This document shows, one piece after another, positions 24,250 to 34,253 of a stretch of DNA of 64,000 nucleotides (positions are counted from its first letter, which is position 1; each line of letters starts with the position of its first letter). Made by a program: the position numbers and the translations under genes. The stretch covers positions 2,221,501-2,285,500 of the forward strand of contig JANJXV010000152.1 of assembly GCA_024803745.1 (NCBI GenBank). The letters run 5' to 3'. The notes beneath the pieces were generated by a model. The model saw only the letters and a list, made by a program, of their open reading frames with translations. It ran no database searches and was not told where the DNA came from. The stretch comes from Megascapheus bottae (Eukaryota; Chordata; Mammalia; Rodentia; Geomyidae).

Positions 24250-25790
24250 AAGAAATCAGGGTGGCAGCAGAGCAACTCTGCTGCAGTGTGTGCCTGCTTG
24301 GCTGTTCTTATTCTGTGGTGGATCAGGCCGGAGCGGGTGATAGTAACTGTTTTGTGGTCACAAGCCCTTCACCAAGAGCTTCCTCTGGGATCCTCATAAG
24401 CTACAGGGTGGCTGGTGGTGGGAAGTGTGTGGGGTGGAAGTGACAGAGGGATGGACGCATGGCAAGGTGGGTGAAGAGATGAGAGGAATGATGAGAGCCC
24501 ATTTCATTGGTTTCCAAGGTTAATGGGTGGGAGGTAGAGAGGCATGATGGAGGAAAGATGGAGGCAGGGGAAGGTGGTGACAGAGTGAGGCCATCTGTAG
24601 TGCCAGCCTGGTCATCATCTAAAGCCCATAGGCAGCTTCCTGATCCCTCACTTTGTCCTGCTCCTTGTGGAGGGAATGTCACGTGTACCCAGAGCTAGGG
24701 GTGGGGCAATGTTAGTAGCACCTGGAGAACCATTGGCCTCTACCTGGGTGAAGGGTGGTTATGGCGCCCATGCTGGGTGACCTGATAGCTATGGAACAGA
24801 TCTCTCCTTAGCTACCACAGTCAGTGGCTGCTCTCCATCTAGGGTTAGGGCACCTGCTCAGCCATCAGGACACCCCATGCCAGGACAGAGACCAACAATT
24901 CAGATGGCAGCACAGGGGTGAAGATGATCTCACCGTAGCCCTAGTTACATGGCTGTCCCTGCATGCAGGTCAGGATGAGCTGGGGGAAGATGTTCTCTGT
25001 GTTTTTCCACAGCCTATCCTGGCCTCTTCTTGTGTCTGATTAGACCAAGAGAGTACCAGGTTCCCTCTCATAGTCCTGGTTCTTTTTCTTTTACAGTCAT
25101 GAGGCTTGAACTCAGGTCCTGGGTACTGTCCCTGAGCTCTTTTGCTCAAGGTTGATGCTCTACCATTTGAACCATAGTGCCATTTCCAGCTTTTCCTTTT
25201 CATGTGGATCTCTGATATGTCCAGTGCTGTGCCTGCAGGGAGGCACTCACCCCACAGACAGAGCCACCTCTGCCGTGACTGTGACTGCCCACAACCCTCA
25301 CACCCACTCCTTGCACACCCCTCGACTCCAGTTTTAGCTCCTCTTGGACTGGGTGTCCAGCCTACCCCTTCCTACACTCACAAAGGGTCTACAATTGTCT
25401 TCTCAGGGTCCTTTCTTCTGCCAGCCAGAGTACAGACTGTGCACATCTTGACGATCACAGAGCTCAAAGCCAAAGGCTGAGATGCAGAAGGGGGTGACCC
25501 AGTAGCTGCACAGGGCCCATGGATCATCTTGTGCATCCTCCGGCCTGTGACTTCCCCCACCCCCTTGGCAGGGAAACTCCATGCCCACATCCTGATCCCT
25601 GGTCCCCTCCAATTCCATTCTCTCTTGGATTTTGCAGACTGTCTACCATCAGGATCTAAAATTCTATTCATCACTTTATGTCCTTATCACTGATTTGCTA
25701 CTTTGGCAGGATCTCCCCGTGCCTGGAGAGTGGGCATGTCATGTACTCTCTGTGGAGAAGTTGCCCCAGGAGAAGAAATATGCACTTCAT
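24250..25790 (+). pseudogene. RalGDS/RGL-like RasGEF-domain exon remnants
   Basis: I read this as the catalytic (CDC25/RasGEF) half of a Ral guanine-nucleotide exchange factor, decayed. Blocks occur in the order expected of the family: VAAEQL...CLLGCSYSVVDQAG near 24260-24330, NCFVVTS near 24340, VVPAWSSSKAHRQL near 24590-24640, and TVHILTITELKAKG near 25435-25480. An exon-like piece at about 25637-25790 has an acceptor (TTTTGCAG) and a donor (CAT/GTGAGTG) and contains SVEKLPQEKKYALH. Active proteins of this family load GTP onto Ral GTPases. Here frames break between blocks and a SINE sits at 25086. Each block match is short, so the call rests on their order and on the neighbouring REM exons at 28.7-30 kb. 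Confidence 0.5.
25086..25206 (-). mobile_element. SINE fragment (Geo half)
   Basis: ATGAGGCTTGAACTCAGGTC, GAGCTCTTTTGCTCAAGG and CTCTACCATTTGAACCATAG mark the right-half complement. The left half is lost. Confidence 0.75.
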
Positions 25791-26988
25791 GTGAGTGTTG
25801 GACAGGGCAGGAGGGCTCCCTAGGATCAGAAGCCACAGGAGGGGTGCAAATGGGGGAATGCTAGGGGCCCCAGGGGACAGTGGGAGTTAGGGCACAGTTG
25901 GTTCCTTCTGCAGGGTTGACACTGCTTCACAAACCCAACAGAATGAGGTTCACATTACAGATGTCAGAGACAGTGCAGATTGCCAATGGGCGCAGGGGTC
26001 ACTGTCACCCCCAGATGCTGGCTGCATGCTGGGATGCACGCAGAGATGGTTTCAAGATCAGATAATGAGGATGTTGCAGGGTGTAACCATTCTTTTCAGA
26101 TGGCTCTCTACCTCTCTTGAGCTTCATCTCTATCTTTGGCTTTTTCCTGGCAGTTAACTGGAAATGAGAGTTTCATGGACTTTCCTTTCTGGACTGGCTT
26201 CAAACAGAAGCTATGCACAGTTTTCAAACCATACCCTACTGAAGAAGGGAAGCTTGATCTGGTCCTTAACTGGGTTGCACTTTGGCTCCGTTTGCTATGC
26301 CTCACGGGAGGGGGCTCATCATTTGTAGACTAAGATCTCATGACCTCCAAAGCCAAATGCTACCTGAAAGTTCAGGGTCCCAGCCTATGTGTTGGGCCTG
26401 GGTGAATACATTCTCTGTTATGCTGGGTCATCAACCCATGTTTTAAGCTGGAAGTTGGCAGTCACACATTTGATAAGAACATCTGCCAGAGATTGTCACC
26501 TCATGAAAGCAGATTCTAAATTTGTATTCCATTTCCTGTGGTGGAGAAATCCCCTCCAAATTAGACAGGCTCACATCCACCTGCAGGTCACACTCCTAAT
26601 GCACCCTTGAATGGTGTCCTCATGGTATTGGGATCTAAGTTTGTAGGGAATGCTGGTTTATGCTATGAATTAGCTGGACAAGTGATGACAAACGTGTTGT
26701 GGATTAATATGAGAACAATTTAAGAAGCTCTGGAGGAGCATCAACCTGACCCTCTGTGGTGCTATAAATCTGATAGGATGTTCCAGACTGAGAAACAATC
26801 ACATGGCTTTGTGTTTGGCATCCAGACAAGTGAGTGCATGTCTTAGCTGTCAGCCAATAGAGAGGAGGACATGAATAAGTGGGTGGAAAGCATCTGTCAG
26901 ACCCCTGTCTGGGGGCAGGTGGAGAGAACATAGGAAGGTAGATAGCATGGCTGTGGTGGGGCCAAATAAAAGGGTAAAAGAGGCAAAG
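25791..26988 (+). other. GC-richer stretch with one orphan exon-like piece
   Basis: A 65-codon open frame at 26136-26333 begins close to an acceptor-like TTTTTCCTGGCAG (about 26142-26154) and contains LTGNESFMDFPFWTGFKQKL. I do not recognise it. It could be a 3' exon of the adjacent RalGDS-like remnant or chance. A second acceptor-like CCTTCTGCAG lies near 25914. The other frames show no domain. Confidence 0.3.
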
Positions 26989-27182
26989 GAACCAGGTACT
27001 GGTAGCTCAAGACTGTCATCCTAGCTACTCAGGAGTTTGAGATCTGAGGATCACAATTCAAAGTAACCCAGGACAGAAACTCCATGAGACTCTTATCTGC
27101 AATAAACTACTGAATGCAAGAAGCTCAAGCTCAGTGACAGCATCCAGGCCTAACGTTCAAAACCCAGGACCGGCAGAAAAAA
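26989..27182 (+). mobile_element. SINE, B1-like + Geo dimer
   Basis: GTAGCTCAAGACTGTCATCC and GAGTTTGAGATCTGAGGATC define the left half. Part of the right half is deleted before GAAGCTCAAGCTCAGTGACA. It ends in an A-tail. Confidence 0.8.
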
Positions 27183-27626
27183 AGTATCAAAGGACAAGAA
27201 GCTGGCCAAAACTTAGAGGGACTCTATCTTGACAAGCAATACAATGGAAGTTGCACTCAGAAGACTTGCACAAAATCTGGATTGCCTGAGACCTATCTAT
27301 GTATGTTTCCTGTTTGTCTAAATACATATGTTTATGTATTTATATATTAGTATAAAAAGACAGATCAATACATATGACTATACATAGATATATAGACAGA
27401 CACTTATGGGTGGGTGGTATACTGTGTGAGAGTTTTTGTTTGTGTTTTGTGGACGGCTATCTCTGTTTAAGAAAAATAGAAAATATGTAAATATCTTTAA
27501 AAAAACGTGATAAAATATAGAGAGACATAAGCTCTTGAGGGAATCTGAAATGACAAGATTATTCACAGGCACGTTTATCCTTATGGATTTCTCAGGAGGT
27601 TTTAATTTTTTTCATTATTTTCTTTC
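27183..27626. other. Unassigned stretch
   Basis: TA-rich sequence around 27290-27400 and no supported gene. Confidence 0.4.
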
Positions 27627-27862
27627 TTTTTTTGAACCAGTGCTAAGGATTTCTCTCAGGGATCATGTGCTGCCAATTACTAATTTTCTCATGGCTGGTA
27701 CAAGAGGAACTGAGCCACAGTTCCACTTTTGCCTTATTTATTCGTGCTTAACTGAAGATAAAGATTCCTATCAGTGACTTTCTCTCAGGGGCTGGATTCT
27801 AACGAGGATCCCCAGACCTCAGCCTTCTCTATAGCTACAATTAACAATATGAGAACCCAGCA
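27627..27862 (-). mobile_element. SINE, B1-like + Geo, decayed
   Basis: Minus-orientation remnants include CAGTGCTAAGGATTTCTCTC and the GATCCCCAGACCTCAGCCTT block that complements the B1-like half. Confidence 0.55.
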
Positions 27863-28009
27863 CTGGGTTTCAATGCACAGGGCAAGAAATTGAGTGAATC
27901 TCTCAACTCCAATTAGCTATAATAAGCTAGAAGTGAAAGACCAATACCTTTGAGGAAAAGATGCTGAGGGTTATCACACAGGCCCTATGAGTAAGCCCTG
28001 TGAAGCAAA

Positions 28010-28359
28010 ATGTCTTGTGAAGGGTAAGGGGAATAGTGAGAGTTAAGTTTGGATCTTACCTAAGAAAGGCTCCTTGAGCCTGAGACCAGGCTAGCACTTA
28101 CGCCTAATTAGTGACTTGGGATTTGAACAAAAATTTGTGCTGTTTACTACATCCATATGTGAGGTGGGAAGGGAGATTCAGCCTCCAGTATGTCTTTGGG
28201 GAGGTCTTCTGTGAGCAAGGAGCTATGGTCATTGGGCCTTGAAAGGTGACCCTACCTCCCTCACAATGGAACAGAATATGGAACCCTGGTAACTAAGCCA
28301 CTGTATGTGACAACCAGCTCAAGCCAGCTCCCTTGGCCTGTGGCTCAGGAATCAGAAAG
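28010..28359 (+). promoter_or_regulatory. 5' flank of RalGDS-like exon 1, duplicated elsewhere
   Basis: This 350-bp flank is present in reverse orientation at about 52270-52640 and again at 59695-60065. Shared blocks include TAAGAAAGGCTCCTTGAGCC and GTATGTCTTTGGGGAGGTCT. Its conservation with exon 1 shows that the three copies arose by DNA duplication rather than from mRNA. I cannot identify a core promoter with confidence. Confidence 0.5.
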
Positions 28360-28527
28360 ATGTTGCTGTGCTGTTGCCAAAGGTCAGGGGGCTTGCATCT
28401 CAGGCATGAGAGATATGGATGTCTCACTTGAAGAAGTAGATGCTGGATCAGTGCCAAGCCAAAATTCCAGTATATCAGCCATTTCTCTAGGAAGAAAGCC
28501 AGGAAACTCCAGGGCAACTCAGATGAG
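28360..28527 (+). pseudogene. RalGDS-like first coding exon (decayed)
   Basis: The frame starts at ATG 28360 as MLLCCCQRSGGLHLRHERYG and runs to a donor-like GATGAG/GTATAT at 28527/28528. A TGA stop falls at codon 24. The two minus-strand copies at 52103-52269 and 59528-59694 have CGA at this site but a TAG a few codons later, where this copy has TGG. The copies therefore decayed independently. A short cysteine-rich start followed by a basic stretch fits the N-terminus of rodent RGL-type proteins, but the assignment leans on the downstream REM exons. Confidence 0.5.
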
Positions 28528-28732
28528 GTATATTGAGAGGAAACCTATTTGAACCCATCATCCTGCCCACACACTACAACCTTCTTGTGTGCTTTCAAGT
28601 GACTATGCTGAGATTAGAGTGTGTCATTTCCAATCTACTCTATTCCAATTCCTCAGTGTGAAGTGTGGTCCCATTCCTACGTTTGAAATATCCACTGTTT
28701 TGCCAACATAGTGTGATGGTAAGTCAGCTCAG

Positions 28733-28905
28733 ACTCTGAATGAGCCTTGCAACCTATGGATCCTGGAGGAAGGCCTGTTGGAGATGCTGCTGATAAAGCT
28801 GATCCCTGCCTACCAGAAAGGTGATCTCTTTTATGTGGGAAACTTCCTGCACAATTTCAAATAGTGGAGGACAATGTAGTAGTTGCTGGAAATTCTCTTG
28901 AAAAA
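28733..28905 (+). pseudogene. RalGDS-like REM-domain exon, N-terminal part
   Basis: An acceptor-like TCAG precedes 28733 and a consensus GTGAGT donor follows 28905. The frame reads LNEPCNLWILEEGLLEMLLI, then KLIPAYQKGDLFYVGNFLHNFK, then stops. The L..L..KLIPA...GD..YV..FL..(Y/F) pattern is that of the Ras exchanger motif (REM, RasGEFN), which in active proteins supports the catalytic RasGEF domain. In-frame stops after the NFK and in the next few codons make it non-functional. Confidence 0.65.
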
Positions 28906-29344
28906 GTGAGTGTTCCCCCTCCAAACCCAGGTTTGCTCACCCCTCCTGGCCAAGTCTTGGAATACTTGGCTCCTCTATGAGCCTGTTTGGTTAACTGGGG
29001 TGTTCACAGGGGAGGTAAGCATGATACAAGTGCACAAACTACTTTATTATGACTGGGACACCATGCCATTTCATTTCCCTCACAAGCTACTGGAGTCTCA
29101 ACAGTGTGCTTACTGAGAAGTTGGATTTCAGGCATGAGTAAGTGGCTCCCAACTGCAGCCCTCACCTAGGTGACATCCTAAGAAATCCCATTTCCCAATA
29201 AGAAATGAGGTGTCAGTACTAATGGCGGAGGCCTGTGAAATACTGGAGTCAGAGGAAAAGCTGGGGGCTGAATCACTTTTGAGCCATCAGGGAGGGATTG
29301 TGATAGCTTTGCCTGTTAGAACCTGAAAGCATTTACATGTTGGT
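28906..29344 (+). other. Intron-like sequence of the RalGDS-like remnant
   Basis: Between the two REM exons. No further exon is clear, and the 68-codon frame at 28910-29116 has no recognised domain. Confidence 0.35.
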
Positions 29345-29570
29345 GTGTGGTCCAGTGCTGCCACTTGAACCTGAACCCAGGTCTAAATGCAATCCCTTTG
29401 GTGTTCAAAAATTAGCACTGTACCATTTGAGTCATAGGTCAAGTTCTGGCTTTTTGCTGCCTAATTGAAGACAAGTGCCTTTAGACTTTTACTGACTAGA
29501 CTGGCTTTCCACTGTGATCTTCAGAGCTCAGCCTGCTGGGTGGCTAAGATTAGAGGAATGAGCATTTAGT
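29345..29570 (-). mobile_element. SINE, B1-like + Geo, decayed
   Basis: ACTTGAACCTGAACCCAGGT, GTACCATTTGAGTCATAGGT and GATCTTCAGAGCTCAGCCTG mark a diverged minus-strand dimer lying in an intron-like part of the RalGDS-like remnant. Confidence 0.7.
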
Positions 29571-29856
29571 TCTTTATTAAGAGCATTCACTTATTGATTT
29601 ATTTAGAGCATTTACTTAGTTAATTTAAGGTGCGTTTACTTTGGACAGATGCATAGAGGCCTCTCTCAGAAGCTTCTGGAAGTGGGGTGTAAAAGTCATC
29701 CTGTTCTCGAGTGTCTCTTACCCCCCTCCCAGCACATAAGTGCACATCTCTGCAGGACAGCCACAGCATTAGAGTCCTGCAAGAAAGGGGCTTTGGTAGA
29801 AGGCTCAGAATGGAGAGAGAAGGCTCTCACTTTCCTTGTACCGAATGTGCCCACAG

Positions 29857-30190
29857 CATCATGTGTTCCATCTATACGATGTGAATGGACTTCTACCCCA
29901 GTGATTTCTACGAGTTCAAGAACTGCCACACCCTGACACAACTCAAGCTCTATATGAGGCTCCACATGCCGGCTTTGGACCTGCTCTTCTAAACACAATA
30001 CTTTTTGACCAGCTGGAGGAATGTGCGACCAGTAAGACCAAGAAAAAGTAGAAGTCCTGGTGTGGGTGCCTCAGAGCCTGTGATTAGGAAGCCCATGTGG
30101 TCTAGATATTGGTTGGCCCTTACTTCTACAGAGCTTGGCAAAATGCCCTTTATGGGTGGTGTCAGCCAGGTAATGTCTGTCCTCTGAAAG
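29857..30190 (+). pseudogene. RalGDS-like REM-domain exon, C-terminal part
   Basis: It follows an acceptor (TGTGCCCACAG) ending at 29856. One frame reads MDFYPSDFYEFKNCHTLTQL and then KLYMRLHMPALDLLF before a stop. The adjacent frame then gives NTILFDQLEECATSKTKKK. The DF.....C..L..L..Y...HMP..DL.......L..LEE pattern matches the second half of the REM domain in RalGDS/RGL proteins. An in-frame TGA near the start and a frameshift after DLLF mark it as a pseudogene. Confidence 0.65.
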
Positions 30191-30351
30191 GACTCGGGAA
30201 GAAGCACTCATTAGAAAGACCCTACACCTCCTCAGTGTTCAGTCCAAACTCCGGTTCTACAGGTTCCTCCATTAGATCCTCATGGAAGTTGAGTGACACT
30301 TCAACTTGCAGAGTCCACTCTGTCCACTCTGTACCTATTTCCATTCTTAGG

Positions 30352-31022
30352 TTTGGGTCATCGTGGAAGAGCTTATCCTGAACTCCGGATGAAAAACCCA
30401 CCAATGGAGCTGGTGACTGATGGAGACTGAGAATCATCACTGCACTCCAGAAAGCATGGGCCTTCTGTAGAAATTACCAAACAGGTTTAGAGTCCTGTGG
30501 ATATACCTTTTGCTCTGAACCCCATGTGTGACACAGTTGAACCTGCAGATACTATGGAGGAAGAAAAAGAGCAGCCAGATTTCCTTCCGTTTCCTTTCAC
30601 ACTCCACCCAGAGTCAGTCCATCTGAGTCAGAGTAACACTCCACTTATTGTGCAAGCTGAAGGGGCACACGCTGGGCTCATGGAAAATGTCCCCATGGGA
30701 AGCAGCAAGTGCACTCTCAATACTGGATTCATTGGAGGAAAATGAATCCATCCTCACAGAATATCCAGACCCATCCATCTCACTAAAAGAGACTCAATCT
30801 CCATTCGACAAACCAGAATCCATCCCCCTCTTAACTCAGGAAGGACATTCTGTTTCTCATGAGGAAGGAGACCCTTCTGAGGACTCTGAAGTAGAATTAT
30901 TGTCTGAAGGCAACTTGGAGGCCAGTCTGGATTTAGAGCTTCCCTGTCCCCTTCCTAAAAAGACATCTCTTTATCTTGCTCTCCTGATTCTTGTCAAGTA
31001 TTCATTGTATTTACTTTGCTAA
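30352..31022 (+). pseudogene. Acidic/proline-rich linker of RalGDS-like remnant (tentative)
   Basis: An acceptor-like CCATTCTTAG lies near 30350. Two overlapping frames (30497-30745 and 30648-31022) are acidic and rich in P, S and E, for example HPESVHLSQSNTPLIVQ and EEGDPSEDSEVELLSEGN. One hands over to the other through a frameshift near 30690-30740. RalGDS proteins have a long low-complexity linker between REM and RasGEF domains, so a decayed linker is reasonable from position alone. No catalytic exon follows before the SINE cluster. Confidence 0.35.
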
Positions 31023-31439
31023 CTATTAAACTCTCATTGTTAATATTATGGTGTGCAGTTCTTCAGTCCTTATTATACTGTGTTTTATTTTCCACTTAGA
31101 ATGTGAGACCTCAGACACATAGGTCCGGGGTGGGCCAAAAACCAGACTGGTCTGGTCCCATAGAAGACAACCTTACTGGATATACAGGGAACTATGAAAT
31201 GCATGGAATCACCAGGAATCCAGGCCAGGCCTTCATGGAAAGACAAGTCAGCTACCAAAGCTTAAGGACAGAGCAGATGCCTGGAAATGTGTTTTGTCAA
31301 TCGGGAGAAGTGCCAGAGTAACTGTAATATTATGTGGGACCCTGTTCTGAGAGTTCAAGTCTGTTTATATATCCATTGTGCTTTGTACAAATATTTAAGA
31401 AAATTAAAACTCCACAATAGTATCAAAAATCTACTTTGG
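31023..31439. other. Unassigned stretch
   Basis: A 72-codon frame at 31103-31321 shows no recognised domain. Confidence 0.35.
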
Positions 31440-31635
31440 CTTTGAATGTGGCCTAGTTGTAGAGTGCTCGCCTAGTATACAAGAAGATCTTGATTCAATT
31501 CCTCGGCACTGCATACACAGAAAAAGCAGATGGGGCACTGTGGCTCAGGTGTCAGAGTGCCATCCTTGAACAAATGTGGCCAAGGAGAGTTCCTGGTCCC
31601 TCAGTTCAAGCCCCAGGACTAGCCAAACAAGAAAT
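31440..31635 (+). mobile_element. SINE, IDL-Geo type
   Basis: GGCCTAGTTGTAGAGTGCTC, CACTGTGGCTCAGGTGTCAG and CAGTTCAAGCCCCAGGACTA give both halves. Confidence 0.88.
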
Positions 31636-31989
31636 CATACCATTTTCCACACATTTGGAAATAAATCTGTTTTATCTAACCGTACTTCTTTTTTGCCAGT
31701 CCAGGGTGTGTGCCACCAAGCCAAACTACTGGCCCCCAACCTTACTATTTTTTATCATTTAATTTTTTTACATAATCATATTTCATGCTGTCTGTATTAA
31801 AACCATAAACAGCATGATTAGTGTAATAATTTTAAAGGTAAAACATAAGAAATTAATAACTAAAATTCCTTTTTTATTAGTTTTATAGCATTACTACAAT
31901 TTTATGAGACAAATTACCTAGAATGTTTATTTTAGAGTTCAAGTAATCCATTTTGATAAATATATCAACCTACATCATTTATTTGAACA

Positions 31990-32175
31990 CATTTTAAACT
32001 ATTTTTTTCAGGAATGAAAATACATATATATTTGTTGTAAATGAAATTTATGACTTGGGGGGAAGGTAAAGAGAAAAAGGGGAGGGGGTAACAGTGTTTA
32101 CAAGAAATGTACTCCTTACATATGTAACAGCAATCTCCTTGTATATCACCTTGACAACAAATTTTTTGAAAAGTA
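31990..32175 (+). repeat. Unclassified A-tailed repeat, also near 47.75 kb
   Basis: The blocks AAGGGGAGGGGGTAACAGTG, ACAAGAAATGTACTCCTTAC and ATGTAACAGCAATCTCCTTG parallel 47740-47820. It resembles an old LINE 3' end. Confidence 0.45.
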
Positions 32176-32204
32176 CAATAAGTTTAAATGTCTACTATGG
32201 GGAG

Positions 32205-32412
32205 AAATTTTTTTTGCCAGTACTGTGCTTAGACTCAGGACCTGAGCACGATCCTTGTTTTTGTTTTTGTTCATTCTTAAGGCGCAATTCTATCACATGT
32301 GCCACAGAACCACTTTTATCTTTTTTTATCTATGTTGTGCTGAGGAATTGAACTTGCGTCTTCATTCATGCTCGGCAAGAACTCTTCCACTAGGCTTAAC
32401 TTATGGCCCCAG
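32205..32412 (-). mobile_element. SINE, IDL-Geo type
   Basis: TTTTTTTTGCCAGTACTGTG, ATCACATGTGCCACAGAACC and ACTCTTCCACTAGGCTTAAC define the minus-strand dimer. Confidence 0.85.
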
Positions 32413-32499
32413 TGGGAAGGAAGTTTTCCATAAAATATGTAGGAAATATGTACACTAAGGAAAAGCCATCAAAAATAGAAGAAAAATTATATACTTAGA

Positions 32500-32655
32500 T
32501 AACGACATGCCAGTATTATGGCAGATCTCTGTAATTCTAGCTTCAAGAGTGGCCTATTTGGACCGGGAGTTGGCTGGCTGAAGTAAAGTGCTATCCTTGA
32601 GCAAGCCCTAGGACAGTGCTCTGGCCATGAGTTGAAGCCATAGGACATGCAAAAA
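32500..32655 (+). mobile_element. SINE remnant (Geo half)
   Basis: A diverged left half precedes AGTGCTATCCTTGAGCAAGC and GGCCATGAGTTGAAGCC. Confidence 0.55.
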
Positions 32656-32665
32656 ATAATAATTT

Positions 32666-32895
32666 AATGCCCGTGACTGGTGGCTCACCCTGGTAATCCT
32701 AGTTACCCTGGAGGATCGAGGTTCAAAGACGGCCCAGGCATAAAAATCTGTGAGAATCTTATTTCCAAATAATCCAGAAAATTCAAAATGACAATGTGCC
32801 TCAATTGGTAGAGCTCTTGACTTGAGCTGAAGAGCTTAAGGTAAACATCCAGGCCCAGAGTTCAAGCCCCATGAGTGAAAAAAAGAAAAAGAAAA
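32666..32895 (+). mobile_element. SINE, B1-like + Geo dimer
   Basis: GGTGGCTCACCCTGGTAATC opens the left half. TTGGTAGAGCTCTTGACTTG and GAGTTCAAGCCCCATGAGTG lie in the right half. It ends in an (AAAAAG)n tail. Confidence 0.85.
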
Positions 32896-32911
32896 AGAAA
32901 GCCCTTATCTA

Positions 32912-33202
32912 AGGCTGGAGTGCACACTAGTGGTAGTTTGCTTGCCTAGTATGCACAAAGCCCTGTGTTCCATTACTCTGTACCATTTACACCAAAAAAA
33001 AAGCTGGAAATGATCTCAGAAGGTTGGGTTCTGAGGATCACAGTTGAAAGCCAGGCCAGACACTAAAGTCCATGAAACTGTTACTTCCACTTAAGCACCA
33101 GAAAACCAGAAGTGACACTGTGGCTCAAGGTGTTTAAGGTTGTAGCCTTGAGCTGAAGAGCCCAGGGACACTGTCCAGGTGCACAATTAAAGTCTTACAA
33201 CC

Positions 33203-33203
<1 letters not shown>
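32912..33203 (+). mobile_element. Two joined SINE pieces (IDL left half, then B1-like + Geo)
   Basis: An IDL left half (32912-33002, ACTAGTGGTAGTTTGCTTGC) breaks into a B1-like + Geo element (GGGTTCTGAGGATCACAGTT, GTGACACTGTGGCTCAAGGT). Either one SINE inserted in another, or the halves were exchanged. Confidence 0.7.
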
Positions 33204-33282
<79 letters not shown>

Positions 33283-33289
33283 GAGAGAC

Positions 33290-33324
<35 letters not shown>

Positions 33325-33345
33325 CAGAGAGACAGAGACAGAGAC
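33204..33345. repeat. (GA)n/(GACA)n microsatellite
   Basis: About 140 bp of GA repeats with interspersed GACAGA units, in the position of the preceding SINE's A-rich tail. Confidence 0.95.
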
Positions 33346-33349
33346 ATCA

Positions 33350-33595
33350 AACAGTCAGGCACTGCTGGCTGAAGCGTGTAATTCTAGCTACTATGGAGGC
33401 TGAGATTGGAGGATCTTGGTTCAAAGCCCAAAGCCAGCCTGGACACATATGTTTGTGAGACTTACATCACCAATTAACTACCAGAAACCAAAAGTGGAGC
33501 TGTAGAGGAAGAGCGTTAGCCTTGAGCTGAAGAGCTCAGGGACAGTGTCCAGGCCCAAAGTCCAAGCACCATGATGAATCAATAATAAAAAATAA
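33350..33595 (+). mobile_element. SINE, B1-like + Geo dimer
   Basis: GGCTGAGATTGGAGGATCTT, CACCAATTAACTACCAGAAA and CCTTGAGCTGAAGAGCTCAG give the typical layout. Confidence 0.85.
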
Positions 33596-33628
33596 GAAGA
33601 TAGCTAATAGTAATGATGAATAATTTTG

Positions 33629-33902
33629 GGCTGGGAGTTTGGCCTAGTGGTAGAGTGCTTGCCTAGCATGCACGAAGACCTGGGTTCAATTCCTCAATAC
33701 CACATACATAGGAAAATGCTGGAAGTGGTGCTGAGGCTGAAGTGGTAGAGCCCTAGCCTTGAGAAAATATAAGGACAGTGCTCAGGCCCTGAGTTCAAGC
33801 CCAGGACTGGCCAAATCAAAAGTAGTAGAGCACTGGCATTGAACTGAAGATCTGAGGAACAGCCCAGGCACAGAGTTCAAGCACCGCAAACAACAACAAC
33901 AA
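33629..33902 (+). mobile_element. SINE, IDL-Geo type, plus extra Geo fragment
   Basis: A well preserved IDL-Geo (GGCCTAGTGGTAGAGTGCTT, CACGAAGACCTGGGTTCAAT) ends near 33815. It is followed by a second partial right half (AGTAGTAGAGCACTGGCATT) with an (AAC)n tail. Confidence 0.88.
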
Positions 33903-34253
33903 ATCTATGAAATGGCAGTGGTGGTTTTAAGCTAAGCAAAAATAGAGTAGAAACTGATAAAATACATATATTTGTGTAAGCAAAATAGCCAGACTTATGC
34001 ATTAGAACAGGATAGCAACTTGAAAAAAATTTTGTTTTCCATCTCACTAGGTCCTGTCTCTTAATTTATTCAAGTAAGTAAAATGCTGGGTTTTATAATC
34101 ATTGCTCTGAATATTAGAAAATCATAATATCTCTCATTAACCAACAAAGACCAGGAACTGGGGCTTCGTTGAAATGGCAGAGTATCAGGCAAGAGAAGAA
34201 AAAATTGAAGTAAGAACTTGAAGTTCTTGATCCAGAACCTGCATAGTAACAGA

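Noticed and set aside
25403..25674. Two overlapping minus-strand frames of 71 and 98 codons
   Set aside because: They are antisense to the RalGDS-like remnant and share no motif with a known family.
33204..33345. Repeat array considered as CRISPR or satellite
   Set aside because: It is a simple GA/GACA microsatellite without spacers, in a mammalian context.
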